41,260 nt of DNA from the IMG/VR virus record IMGVR_UViG_3300032287_002340, positions 1 through 41,260 of that record. One strand, 5' to 3'. The translations under genes were made by a program, and so were the position numbers. A model generated the notes under the pieces. The model did no database searches, was not told the DNA's origin, and was given only the letters and a program-made list of their open reading frames with translations. This document shows, piece by piece, positions 33,166 through 40,528 of this stretch (the first letter of the stretch is position 1; each line of letters starts with the position of its first letter). The DNA comes from a virus.

Positions 33166-33249
33166 ACAACCGAGCAGTCCACTGACGAAGCATACTCCGC
33201 ACCAGAGGAACCACCCGCCGACGAATAGGAATCCTATCAAGTCAATCAC
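33151..33249 (-). CDS. Micro membrane protein (32 aa)
   Basis: A GTG start overlaps the upstream stop (GTGA) and has a good ribosome-binding site (AAGGAG seven bases upstream). The 32-residue product is almost entirely hydrophobic: it begins MIDLIGFLFVGGWFLWCGVC and continues FVSGLLGCLF, enough for one long or two short membrane helices, with Asn-Ser at the end. It overlaps the last 15 coding bases of the giant gene in convergent orientation. It could be a holin-like, superinfection-exclusion or regulatory peptide; nothing in the sequence decides. Confidence 0.5.
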   Translation of the reverse strand: MIDLIGFLFVGGWFLWCGVCFVSGLLGCLFNS

Positions 33250-33398
33250 TTGGTAGCTCCTTTCTTTGCGGCTTGCACTGCGAGGAATCCCTTACGCATT
33301 GCTTTAAGTTCTTTGATGTCACGCTCATGGAACCAACGAAGCAGTTGGCTTTTCTCTGCGAACTCTAAATGTGGCGATGTAGTTCTCTTAGCTGGCAT
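33246..33398 (-). CDS. Small basic protein (50 aa)
   Basis: The 50-residue product starts MPAKRTTSPHLEFAEKSQLL and continues as a basic helical protein (RWFHERDIKELKAMRKGFLA). It is coupled on both sides: TAATG with the 71-residue gene upstream and GTGA with the membrane peptide downstream. Its 3' end carries the Shine-Dalgarno site for that peptide. Nucleic acid binding is plausible from charge only. Confidence 0.55.
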   Translation of the reverse strand: MPAKRTTSPHLEFAEKSQLLRWFHERDIKELKAMRKGFLAVQAAKKGATK

Positions 33399-33613
33399 TA
33401 CAGTTTATATTTAATACCGAAGTTAGCTACGCGCACATTCCAGAACTTGTCGCCCTTACCTACTTGCTTGTGCTCCACTAACAGGTGCCCGTTATCAATC
33501 GTGATCTTCGGTTGGCACTCGCAATCAAGGTGTATCCTGTGCTCTAGTTTGGAATCCTTATTGGGTATGCTGTGTATCTGACTATTCTTGTGGTGCTTAT
33601 TTGTTATATTCAT
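33398..33613 (-). CDS. Small CxC hypothetical phage protein (71 aa)
   Basis: A hydrophilic, His/Lys/Asn-rich N terminus is followed by LDCECQPKITIDNGHLLVEH and a lysine-rich end. The C-x-C-x-P...G-x-L-(V)-x-H pattern is frequent in small uncharacterised phage proteins and may bind metal. It is coupled to the downstream 50-residue gene by TAATG. An ATG follows an A-rich leader. Confidence 0.6.
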   Translation of the reverse strand: MNITNKHHKNSQIHSIPNKDSKLEHRIHLDCECQPKITIDNGHLLVEHKQVGKGDKFWNVRVANFGIKYKL

Positions 33614-33614
33614 A

Positions 33615-33899
33615 TTATTGTTCTGTTATGTTGTGTACTTTGTTTGTTCCGTCAATGAATACCCCGATCTCGTCAGCGACTCTGTCTTCGTGTGCTTCAG
33701 AGAAACCATCTTCCGGAAAGGCGCACGCCGAAAGCACGCACTCGATGAATGCGTTAGCCATTCGTGCGAACTTCAACGAGCTAGATCGTATGGACATGCC
33801 GTTGACATAGGCCGTGATGATCGGACCAGTTCTGGACGGTGCGGATTCGAGTGCGATGATGACGTGACCAGCATCGATTTGTGTCTGTCTATTTTTCAT
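33615..33899 (-). CDS. Hypothetical protein (94 aa)
   Basis: The alpha/beta protein has AGHVIIALESAPSRTGPIIT, then helices around LKFARMANAFIECVLSACAF and an acidic segment ending VADEIGVFIDGTNK. Two bases separate its stop from the next gene's start codon region. No family is recognised. It belongs to the leftward accessory block. Confidence 0.55.
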   Translation of the reverse strand: MKNRQTQIDAGHVIIALESAPSRTGPIITAYVNGMSIRSSSLKFARMANAFIECVLSACAFPEDGFSEAHEDRVADEIGVFIDGTNKVHNITEQ

Positions 33900-33918
33900 T
33901 TGATGTATTGGATAGTGT

Positions 33919-34599
33919 TTAGTACGAGTGGAACTTCATGGCATGATCGAATGCCTGACCCAAGATACCGGATGCAGGACCGTGTTCGTCAAGCATTTTG
34001 AATATCTCCTGTTTCTTTTCCGGCTGTATCTTTTTGATTAGAGACACCAGACCTAGCATAGAATCTGATCCACCTGTCGAGCTGTAGATATCAGATATCC
34101 CGTACTCGGTGTCCAATGAACCAGAGAGTATGTGGTGGTTAAGCGAAGTACTCGCGATCCCGTCGAGTGCGTCAGCAATAATTACGTTTTTAGTTTGGTT
34201 GCTATCAAGTGAACTCATTCCGTTTCTGTCTTTATCAAACCCATAGTGAAGACAGTCCGATGTCTCTAACCATAACCGATCTATCATACTATCTTCTATA
34301 TCTTTAAACGCCCAACTCCACAGCCCCGAGTGCACTACTTTTTTTAGTATATCGGAATATGCTGCGGCAACCATGTGCCCGTCACCGTAGTGAGCGTAGA
34401 CACGGTACCCCTTGACGTGGACGGCGGACATATACTGATGCTTCCTACTCGATGACGCATAAGAGTACATGGTGAATGAAGTTAACATTACCTTTGACCT
34501 ATTGCCATTAAGCATGTCGCTCTCCCACTCAAGCACTCGCTCTCGTATCTTATCAATGGGTTCTGTTTTGAACCTACGTCTGAACTCGTTTTTATTCAT
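33919..34599 (-). CDS. Hypothetical protein (226 aa)
   Basis: A basic helical N terminus (MNKNEFRRRFKTEPIDKIRE) is followed by an alpha/beta body with aromatic-rich strands (YMSAVHVKGYRVYAHYGDGH) and a helical C terminus (MLGLVSLIKKIQPEKKQEIF). Codon use looks more AT-rich than in the neighbouring VWA gene, which may mean separate acquisition. No catalytic motif is visible and no family is recognised. It is the gene immediately downstream of the MoxR-VWA module and could be a target or cofactor. Confidence 0.6.
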   Translation of the reverse strand: MNKNEFRRRFKTEPIDKIRERVLEWESDMLNGNRSKVMLTSFTMYSYASSSRKHQYMSAVHVKGYRVYAHYGDGHMVAAAYSDILKKVVHSGLWSWAFKDIEDSMIDRLWLETSDCLHYGFDKDRNGMSSLDSNQTKNVIIADALDGIASTSLNHHILSGSLDTEYGISDIYSSTGGSDSMLGLVSLIKKIQPEKKQEIFKMLDEHGPASGILGQAFDHAMKFHSY

Positions 34600-34629
34600 G
34601 TCTTATTTTATTTTAGTTGTTTTATTTTA

Positions 34630-36054
34630 TCACAGGGCGGGGATCATTATGACCTCTCCGATTTTAAACTCATGCGCTGGCGTGCAAGTTGACAGCCAGA
34701 GCAGTGGATAGTCCACATGTGGAAGACTGTAGAGATCGCCTGAGCAACCGTCCGTCAGGTACACCATGACGTCCGGCTCGTCCACGTTCTTTGCTACCCA
34801 ATCGAATGCAGGTCGGAACAAAGTACCGCCACCACCCTTCATGGTACGCGGCACTGTACCGCCAGCCTCAAGGCTGATGACATCGGCCACCTCATGGGAG
34901 ACAGACAGCAGGTGCATACGCTCCGGCTTGAGTTCATCCAACACTGCTTGTGCCTCATCCAAGAAGCGAGCGAAGGTTGCCGAACCTACCGAGCCGGAGG
35001 TGTCGAGGACGAGCACGATGTCACCTGCCCTGCGGGTGCGGCGACCTGCGGATGCGAGGCCCGTTGACTGGAAGATGGGCGCATTGAATGGGGCATCCCA
35101 TCCGTTGCGGCTGCTCTTGGTCAGCCACTCACGGAGAAGCTCCGGCCAGCGGAGGGCAGAGCTTTGCGTCCTCTGCTCCGCCACCCGCTTTGCCATATCG
35201 CCACTCAGTCCTTGTGTCCGGCGGTCGATCTCGTCAGCGATTAGGATTCGGTCGTTGTCTTGCTCGGCTTTCTCGATGACTTCCTCTTTGGTGCGCTCGC
35301 CGTCTGCTTCCGGCTCGAACGTATCCGCTGCTCCAGTGCCGACAAAGTCCGACAGATCATCCGTACTGCTGCTTCCGTCAGAGTTGGTATCACTATCACC
35401 CCCAGCGTCAGGACTACCAGTATCGTTGTCTTGATCGTCGCCTTTGCTGTCTTCGTCACTGTTGTCATCGCTGTCGTCATTAGTGTCATTGTCTTGTTGG
35501 TCGTTAGTGTCATTGTCTTGTTGTGGTTGTTGGTCATTGTCGTCTTGTTGTGGTTGTTGGTTGGTGTTGTCTGGTTGCTGCGGCTTTGGTTTGCACAGCT
35601 CACGGTAGAGTTGCTCCGCCGATTTGTCGGCAGACAACTCTTCGTTGAGTAGCACGCCATCAATCAGGGGGAACACCTCCTTCTTGAGTTCGCGATTCCG
35701 CATTGCGATCATCGCATTGATGATGTAGTCGGCGGACACATTGGCGAGTTGCTGATCCTTGAGATCAGCTAACCGCCAGCCGTGACCGAGCAAGGCGTGC
35801 AACGATTCGTGAACCAACAGGAAGGCAATGAGGCCGGAGCCGTTAGGCTTCGATGCCAGCTTGTCTATGCCCTTGCGGTTGAGGATCAGTCTCACGCCAT
35901 CGGTTGCACCGTACGGCACAACGTCTGTCCACTCCCAACGGAGGGACATCAGCTTGCTGTAGGCGAGGAACCAATGGCGACTGACCAGCCGCATCGCAAC
36001 GGATAGCGGATGGTTTGTATCGAATGATGATGGATCTATTGTATTTGTTTTCAT
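34630..36054 (-). CDS. Zincin-VWA protein (DUF2201-like)
   Basis: The start is the ATG at 36054 (MKTNTIDPSSFDTN), downstream of the DUF3150-like gene's stop; the product is 474 residues. The N-terminal domain has HESLHALLGH (about 81-90), an HExxH zinc motif as in the DUF2201 putative metallopeptidase domain. A long Asp/Asn/Gln linker spans about 155-235. The C-terminal VWA domain has the MIDAS motif DTSGSVG (about 349), a Thr in GTLFRPAFDW and YLTDG (about 430). Such proteins pair with MoxR AAA+ ATPases as ATP-driven chaperones that remodel or load metal into a target. Both partners lie just upstream. Confidence 0.88.
   Translation of the reverse strand: MKTNTIDPSSFDTNHPLSVAMRLVSRHWFLAYSKLMSLRWEWTDVVPYGATDGVRLILNRKGIDKLASKPNGSGLIAFLLVHESLHALLGHGWRLADLKDQQLANVSADYIINAMIAMRNRELKKEVFPLIDGVLLNEELSADKSAEQLYRELCKPKPQQPDNTNQQPQQDDNDQQPQQDNDTNDQQDNDTNDDSDDNSDEDSKGDDQDNDTGSPDAGGDSDTNSDGSSSTDDLSDFVGTGAADTFEPEADGERTKEEVIEKAEQDNDRILIADEIDRRTQGLSGDMAKRVAEQRTQSSALRWPELLREWLTKSSRNGWDAPFNAPIFQSTGLASAGRRTRRAGDIVLVLDTSGSVGSATFARFLDEAQAVLDELKPERMHLLSVSHEVADVISLEAGGTVPRTMKGGGGTLFRPAFDWVAKNVDEPDVMVYLTDGCSGDLYSLPHVDYPLLWLSTCTPAHEFKIGEVIMIPAL
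35460..35590. repeat. Low-complexity tandem repeats encoding Asp/Gln/Asn linker
   Basis: Imperfect repeats of GTCATTGTCTTGTTG and TTGTGGTTGTTGG units encode the acidic/glutamine-rich linker of the VWA protein. Length variation by slippage would be expected here. Confidence 0.7.
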
Positions 36055-36073
36055 TTGTATTAGTGGTTGTTGA

Positions 36074-36949
36074 TTACAGACCGAGGGCAGCGAGAGTCTC
36101 GTCGGCTTTGACCGATGCAAGCTCTGCCTTTTGGGCAATGCGGACACGCTCATCTTGGGTAAGCTCACCCATTGGGGTGGTCGCTGCCTCTGCTACCATG
36201 TCGATGACAGCGTCGATCTCTGGCAGCTCAAGGAAGTTGAGCTTCTTCACACGCAGGGCTTCCTCGCGCAGCTTATCGAACTGCGTAAGGTGCAAGCGTG
36301 ATGCGTTGCGCATCCGGTCAGCGAACTCGGCAATGACTTCTTTGAGGTCATTGATCGGGCCAGCATGGGAAGCACGAAGCATCTCGTCAACCTGCCGTTG
36401 CGAGTCAGCACGCACGCGGTTGGCAACCTCTTCGGTGAGGCCGACAAGCACGGCATCGTTGACCGCAACAGGTTGATTGATGACGGTCAGGCTCATGGTG
36501 AACTTGCTCGCCACCTCTGTGGCAGTAGGGATCTGCACCTCATTGACGAAGCTACCGAGTTGGCTATGTAACGCAGTAAGCAAGTCAGGATAGGTAGCAA
36601 GGATATCCTCGCGAACGGTATCGAGTTCTGCCTGTGCATCATCGAAGATGTTCTGTACTTCGGCAACATCCTTAATGCGGATGTAGATACCTCCGGTTGG
36701 GCAGAGCGAACCACAGCGGCGGATCTGTACTCCGGTACGCTGTTGCAAGCTAATTGCCCGACCGACTGCCGTGCCCCTTGCAGTGAGGATCGTGTTGTAC
36801 ACACGAGCCGCATTGCGGTCAGCCCCTGCCGATGTCACCGCTCTCGCAGTAGCACTGCGGTTGAGGGCATTAGTTGCGGGTGCCGTGGTGCTGAAGTGGC
36901 AGAGCACGATGGATTGAAACGCCTTGAGTTGTGTAGTTGTAGTAGTCAT
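36074..36949 (-). CDS. Middle protein of MoxR-VWA module (DUF3150-like)
   Basis: The 291-residue, mainly helical protein has a Thr/Ala-rich N terminus. A beta segment around CGSLCPTGGIYIRIKD precedes long helices, including VQNIFDDAQAELDTVREDIL, VANRVRADSQRQVDEML and LREEALRVKKLNFLELPEID. Size, helicity and position between a MoxR ATPase and a DUF2201/VWA gene match the DUF3150 proteins found in the same slot in other phages. The family call is from context and general resemblance, not from a motif. It is probably the adaptor or substrate-specificity subunit. The start follows an A-rich leader (AATAGAAAGACAACATG). Confidence 0.6.
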   Translation of the reverse strand: MTTTTTQLKAFQSIVLCHFSTTAPATNALNRSATARAVTSAGADRNAARVYNTILTARGTAVGRAISLQQRTGVQIRRCGSLCPTGGIYIRIKDVAEVQNIFDDAQAELDTVREDILATYPDLLTALHSQLGSFVNEVQIPTATEVASKFTMSLTVINQPVAVNDAVLVGLTEEVANRVRADSQRQVDEMLRASHAGPINDLKEVIAEFADRMRNASRLHLTQFDKLREEALRVKKLNFLELPEIDAVIDMVAEAATTPMGELTQDERVRIAQKAELASVKADETLAALGL

Positions 36950-36988
36950 GTTGTCTTTCTATTTTGTTTGTTTTGTTTTGTTGTTTGC

Positions 36989-38059
36989 TTATGCGAGGAT
37001 GAGGTCACGGGATTGTGGATGCTCATCCAGAGGGATGCCTCGGCGAACGGCAGAGCGTGCACCGAATTCACGAATGTCGCCACGGCAACGGAGCAGGAGG
37101 GACACAAGCCAGTCGAAGCCGCCGCTGTGGACAGCGACTGCGACATCCTTGACGCCCCTTGATGCACCAGCTAGGCAAGCGGACACGAGGGCGAACTGCT
37201 CTGCCGGATCGTCCGATACCTTGAACCCGTCAGGGTTGGTGCGGAGTGACTCGATGTCGGGCAGCTTGTCCACATGTTGGAGGAATGCAAAGTAGGTACT
37301 TGCCGAACGATCACCGATGCTGCCTCGAACAGCTGATCGGTAGGCGTCCGTTGATACCTTGCGGATGGGCTCAAGCAAGGCGACTGCTTCCCATGTACGG
37401 GGACACGGATGCGGTGCGCCATCGTACGGCATGGTGATGGGCGGGTTGAAGTGGTCGAGACCATCGCCGCCTGTCGTACCGAACTTGAGGAAGGTGGGGA
37501 CATGAGATCCGCACGCTGCCAACTTCGGGTTGCTGTCGTACCACTCAAGCCAGTCGGATACATTCGGCTCAAGCACTACCTTGATGCACCGCTCGGTGAA
37601 CGGGGCGTCCTCCACTGCGGCACGAGTGCCGTCCTCACGCCTGTTGCCAGCGACAACGACGAAGACATTGGAGCCCAACTTGTGGGGCCCAACATACCTG
37701 TCACCGGATGCAGGGTACAGGCTACGAAGCAGGGCACGCACCGCAGGGTCGTAGTCAGGCAGCTCGTCGAGGAACAGCAGGATTGGTTTGTCACCGACCC
37801 GCTCGAAGGTGGGCCAGATAGTCGGCGCGGCAAACTTCATGTCGCCGTTGGCTTGTGGGATGCCGTAGCCGATCACCTCTTGTGGGCCTTGCCCGTTGAG
37901 GTTCACATACCACACCTCGCGCTCCATTTTGGTGGCGAGTTCATTGCACACGATGCTGGTCTTGCCAGCCCCGCCCCTGCCTACGATCATGAGGAATCGG
38001 TTGGCAAGTAGGGCGGCGTTGGCGATGGCTACGATGTCGGATGGTTTAATAGTTGTCAT
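36989..38059 (-). CDS. MoxR-family AAA+ ATPase
   Basis: The 356-residue product has Walker A GRGGAGKTS (about 27-35), Walker B ILLFLDELPD (about 93-102), and sensor 1 within FVVVAGNRREDG (about 138-149), followed by FTERCIKVVLEPN. The insert pattern after Walker A (WYVNLNGQGPQEVIGYGIPQ) is typical of MoxR/RavA-type ATPases. It should form a ring that works with the downstream VWA protein, using ATP to remodel a client. It is the first gene of the three-gene module. The leader (AACAAAAATAATATG-like) lacks a Shine-Dalgarno site. Confidence 0.9.
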   Translation of the reverse strand: MTTIKPSDIVAIANAALLANRFLMIVGRGGAGKTSIVCNELATKMEREVWYVNLNGQGPQEVIGYGIPQANGDMKFAAPTIWPTFERVGDKPILLFLDELPDYDPAVRALLRSLYPASGDRYVGPHKLGSNVFVVVAGNRREDGTRAAVEDAPFTERCIKVVLEPNVSDWLEWYDSNPKLAACGSHVPTFLKFGTTGGDGLDHFNPPITMPYDGAPHPCPRTWEAVALLEPIRKVSTDAYRSAVRGSIGDRSASTYFAFLQHVDKLPDIESLRTNPDGFKVSDDPAEQFALVSACLAGASRGVKDVAVAVHSGGFDWLVSLLLRCRGDIREFGARSAVRRGIPLDEHPQSRDLILA

Positions 38060-38088
38060 ATTATTTTTGTTTGCTTTTGTGTTAGGGT

Positions 38089-38116
38089 GCCGACCATTTG
38101 TGCTGTCGCAGTCGGC
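38089..38116 (-). other. Inverted repeat upstream of MoxR gene
   Basis: GCCGAC (38089-38094) and GTCGGC (38111-38116) form a 6-base stem with a 16-base loop in the 105-base gap before the ATPase gene. It may be an operator or a weak terminator for the preceding gene. There is no T-tract. Confidence 0.3.
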
Positions 38117-38164
38117 GTTGCGATCATCTGTAATTCAGTTTCCTGAAGGGGTCAATACCTTTTC

Positions 38165-38365
38165 TCAATTATTTTCTTTTGAGATTGTGGCAAGCCGTAT
38201 GGTAGCGGCCAAGTGGATGGCACTGCCTGTATCCGGCAACGCTTCAAGCACCTTGCCGTTGTGGATAGGGTAGACCGCAACGGATTGGAGGTCGTTGTTG
38301 TCGTCGGTTATCGCTTGGAAAACAAACGGCATTCCTTCTGGCAGGATCTCTCGTATTACTCTCAT
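38165..38365 (-). CDS. Hypothetical protein (66 aa)
   Basis: The beta-rich small protein contains MRVIREILPEGMPFVFQAIT, SVAVYPIHNGKV and AIHLAATIRLATISK. The start is in ATGA overlap with the upstream gene's stop. No known family. Confidence 0.6.
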   Translation of the reverse strand: MRVIREILPEGMPFVFQAITDDNNDLQSVAVYPIHNGKVLEALPDTGSAIHLAATIRLATISKENN

Positions 38366-38646
38366 GGTTCCTCCTCTCTGAACTTCATGAATGCGTGAGC
38401 TAACCCGTCGATGAGTTCGTCGAGTTCCTCATACGGATTAGCCATCGGGTGACAGCTACCTTGAATGAACTCGTCGATCGGTGTCCACACTTCAAGCTCA
38501 CGCTGATCAGCGAGGGCTTCATGGTGTCCGCTATCCTCATCGGCGAGGATAGCATTGCGGATACGGCTACCACTCCAGTCGTCGTGCATCGACGAGAGGA
38601 AGAATGATGCCGCTAGTTTGTATGCTTTGTCGTGTATTGTATTCAT
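38362..38646 (-). CDS. Hypothetical protein (94 aa)
   Basis: The acidic, helical protein contains AYKLAASFFLSSMHDDWSGS near the N terminus and a C-terminal helix ELDELIDGLAHAFMKFREEE. It is linked to both neighbours by ATGA overlaps, forming a three-gene run. Function is unknown. Confidence 0.6.
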   Translation of the reverse strand: MNTIHDKAYKLAASFFLSSMHDDWSGSRIRNAILADEDSGHHEALADQRELEVWTPIDEFIQGSCHPMANPYEELDELIDGLAHAFMKFREEEP

Positions 38647-38882
38647 TTGTTTGTGTTGTTAGTTAGTATGAATCCCATACACTCATCAGTGAGTATGAAC
38701 TTCATGTATTTATCAGTGATGTCTTTCAACGCACTCTCGATAGCGTCCGCTCTGTAATTGTCTTCGATAGATTCGGCTGCCAGTTCGGCTTGGAGGCGGA
38801 AATCCTCGATGAAGTCCATCAGCTTTCGGGCGGTCTGCCCAACCGATTCGAGTTGTTTGTGTTGTTCCTGTGTTGTTTCCAT
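38643..38882 (-). CDS. Hypothetical coiled-coil protein (79 aa)
   Basis: The acidic helical protein begins METTQEQHKQLESVGQTARK and has a second helix rich in Ala/Glu (QAELAAESIEDNYRADAIES). The ATG is preceded by an A-rich leader, CAAATAGAAAACAAATATG, with no Shine-Dalgarno site. It heads the three-gene ATGA-linked run above. No known function. Confidence 0.55.
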   Translation of the reverse strand: METTQEQHKQLESVGQTARKLMDFIEDFRLQAELAAESIEDNYRADAIESALKDITDKYMKFILTDECMGFILTNNTNK

Positions 38883-38964
38883 ATTTGTTTTCTATTTGTT
38901 TAGGTTAGTGCTCCAACTATGCGGCAAGCTACGCAGTATCCATCATGCAGGATACAGGCTTCGG

Positions 38965-39036
38965 TTATGGGCGTCCAATGCTCGCAAGGATCGCAAGGAT
39001 CATGTAGATGCAGAGGAATATGATTGGTGGTTCCAT
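38965..39036 (-). CDS. Micro membrane peptide (23 aa)
   Basis: The ATG at 39036 encodes a 23-residue peptide with residues 4-20 hydrophobic (PIIFLCIYMILAILASI) and an Arg-Pro end. Its N terminus (MEPPIIFL) resembles that of the adjacent 31-residue peptide (MIPELTIIFL). Two such peptides in a row, in a stretch with no larger gene, argue for real micro-genes. The size is below reliable prediction limits. Confidence 0.4.
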   Translation of the reverse strand: MEPPIIFLCIYMILAILASIGRP

Positions 39037-39059
39037 ACTTATGTTGCTGTCGTTTGACT

Positions 39060-39155
39060 TCAGTGTTTGAACCTTGTGTTGTCGTTGTCCTGCAACAGGG
39101 CAGAGATAACGACAGCTAGCAGGATCAAGAATATGATTGTTAGTTCTGGTATCAT
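39060..39155 (-). CDS. Micro membrane peptide (31 aa)
   Basis: The ATG at 39155 lies nine bases after the GP88-like stop. Residues 6-21 form one membrane helix (TIIFLILLAVVISALL), followed by a polar tail (QDNDNTRFKH). The tail after one membrane span is the usual topology of small phage membrane proteins. It is a likely relative of the downstream 23-residue peptide. Confidence 0.45.
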   Translation of the reverse strand: MIPELTIIFLILLAVVISALLQDNDNTRFKH

Positions 39156-39164
39156 GTTGTTGGT

Positions 39165-39842
39165 TTATTGGATAACGAATCCAGTTGTGTCATGCTTTGC
39201 CTTTCCTTTTGTAGTCAACCCGACGATGACTTTAGACGGGTCGAGGAACCGGAGATCATTCTCATCGCCGCTGATGACAGGCTTGCCCTTCCATGTATCC
39301 GGTAAGGACGAGCCGAACACAGCAGCGACATTGCCACCAGCCGCAAGCACTTTGGCTACATCAGCGTCATTGCATTCCGATCTGGAGAATGTGAGGTGGT
39401 AGTTGGCGGGAAACTCTCCGTTGATGTAGCGCAGCATGCGGGAGAAGTGTTTGGTGTAGTCATAGAAGATCTGATCTCCGAACATTTCTATGATAGCATA
39501 CTTCTCCCACATCAAATCACTTGTGAGGTTGAGGCGGAAGCAAGGCGTCATGCCGTTGCGCTTTGACTTCTTGATGGCTGCTTCGATGTCGTCAACGAGC
39601 ATGCCCATGAACTTGTCACGATCTGCAAAGAACATCGTGGTCTTCTTTAGTCGTGCAGTCTGGACAGATCCCATTGCACCTCTGCCAGCGGTATTGAGAC
39701 AGGCTTCACGACAGCCAGCAGATGAGGATGCACATACATTCCTGCCGGATAGGGATGCAGGAATCAGGTGCAGTCCGTAGGTGTCGTAGCCTTTGGACTT
39801 TCCCTTAAGGGTTTTGTAGTTGGATGTTGTCAGTAGTTTCAT
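39165..39842 (-). CDS. GP88-like phage protein
   Basis: The 225-residue product matches, at pattern level, the phage 'gene product 88' family (PF17338-like). A short N-terminal strand region is followed by three clustered cysteines (Cys37, Cys44, Cys48 in CASSSAGCREAC), an LNTAGRG turn, VQTARLKKTTMFFADRDKFM, and an alternating beta/alpha body (PCFRLNLTSDLMWE; IFYDYTKHFSRML; YHLTFSRSE). The cysteine cluster followed by a TIM-barrel-like order recalls radical-SAM-type proteins, but CxxxCxxC is not present. The biochemical role is unknown. It is flanked by a copy of the 70-bp cassette and by the two micro-peptides. Confidence 0.7.
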   Translation of the reverse strand: MKLLTTSNYKTLKGKSKGYDTYGLHLIPASLSGRNVCASSSAGCREACLNTAGRGAMGSVQTARLKKTTMFFADRDKFMGMLVDDIEAAIKKSKRNGMTPCFRLNLTSDLMWEKYAIIEMFGDQIFYDYTKHFSRMLRYINGEFPANYHLTFSRSECNDADVAKVLAAGGNVAAVFGSSLPDTWKGKPVISGDENDLRFLDPSKVIVGLTTKGKAKHDTTGFVIQ

Positions 39843-39869
39843 ATTTCTATTTGTTTTCTATTTGTTTTG

Positions 39870-39940
39870 CATGTTCATACCTATGAACCGCGTGCTACCC
39901 TTATTCCGCTCAACGGAATAAGGGTAGTGTCGCGAGTCAC
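39870..39940 (-). repeat. Intergenic cassette copy 1 (operator dyad + stem-loop)
   Basis: It contains GTTCATA-CC-TATGAAC (39873-39888) and a perfect 13-base stem-loop (39896-39926, arms TACCCTTATTCCG and CGGAATAAGGGTA). It ends in CGCGAGTCAC just after the Api92-like stop and runs into the A-rich leader of the GP88-like gene. It is shared with copies at 40457 and 41067. Confidence 0.85.
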
Positions 39941-39943
39941 ATG

Positions 39944-40423
39944 TTATTCTTCGTCACCTTCGGTTAGTTGTTCCATGTCATAGCCGAAGTAGTACACAGC
40001 GAACTCATTGATCTCGTCGTTGTCGTCGGTGTCCTCTTCGTGCGACATGCCATTCGATATGTGTGCCGTGCCAGCAAAGCCCATGCCGAACTCGACATAA
40101 CGCAGCACGAACTTATCATTCGGGAACTGCTCCGATAGGGCAGCGATTGCTTGGCAAGGCGGGGCCCACGCAGTCATAAAGGGCGCAGAGAAACCGCACG
40201 AATCAGACACCAATAGATTAGCAATTTCTCGCTGTTCATTCTCATCGAGATCCCACTTCGTGCCCCAATTACTAACTCTCCAGTCATACCATCCGCTACC
40301 TTCGAGTAGTTCAGGTGGTGTTGGCTTGATATTCTGAAACGAGAATCCATTCTCTTTCAAGTAGGATGCTAGTTCGGGGGAGCAGTCTTCGATTGTCAGT
40401 ATGTTTTCGCACCAGTTTGGCAT
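39944..40423 (-). CDS. Api92/DUF1281-like ferredoxin-fold protein
   Basis: The 159-residue product begins MPNWCENILTIED, the signature opening of phage Api92-like (DUF1281/YubB ferredoxin-like) proteins. It continues with WYDWRVSNWGTKWD (about 45-58), FSAPFMTAWAPP (about 78-89) and LSEQFP (about 96). The matching order of N-W-C-x-N, W-G-T-K-W-D and W-x-P-P makes the family assignment secure. The C terminus is acidic. These proteins occur in phages and plasmids with no established function. The gene lies between two copies of the 70-bp cassette. Confidence 0.85.
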   Translation of the reverse strand: MPNWCENILTIEDCSPELASYLKENGFSFQNIKPTPPELLEGSGWYDWRVSNWGTKWDLDENEQREIANLLVSDSCGFSAPFMTAWAPPCQAIAALSEQFPNDKFVLRYVEFGMGFAGTAHISNGMSHEEDTDDNDEINEFAVYYFGYDMEQLTEGDEE

Positions 40424-40456
40424 TGTTCTATTTTTCTATTTGTTTTGTTTTGTTTT

Positions 40457-40528
40457 GCATGTTCATACCATATGAACCGCTTGCTACCCTTATTCCGTTG
40501 AGCGGAATAAGAGTAGACAGCGAGTCAC
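40457..40528 (-). repeat. Intergenic cassette copy 2 (operator dyad + stem-loop)
   Basis: GTTCATA-CCA-TATGAAC (40461-40477) and a 13-base stem with one mismatch (40485-40515) are followed by GACAGCGAGTCAC. The stop codon of the 74-residue gene is embedded in this conserved end. The other side joins the A-rich leader of the Api92-like gene. Confidence 0.85.

Noticed and set aside
35260-35652. Hydrophobic plus-strand frame opposite the VWA gene
   Set aside because: It is the antisense of the Asp/Gln/Asn repeat linker, which gives artificial Val/Leu runs.
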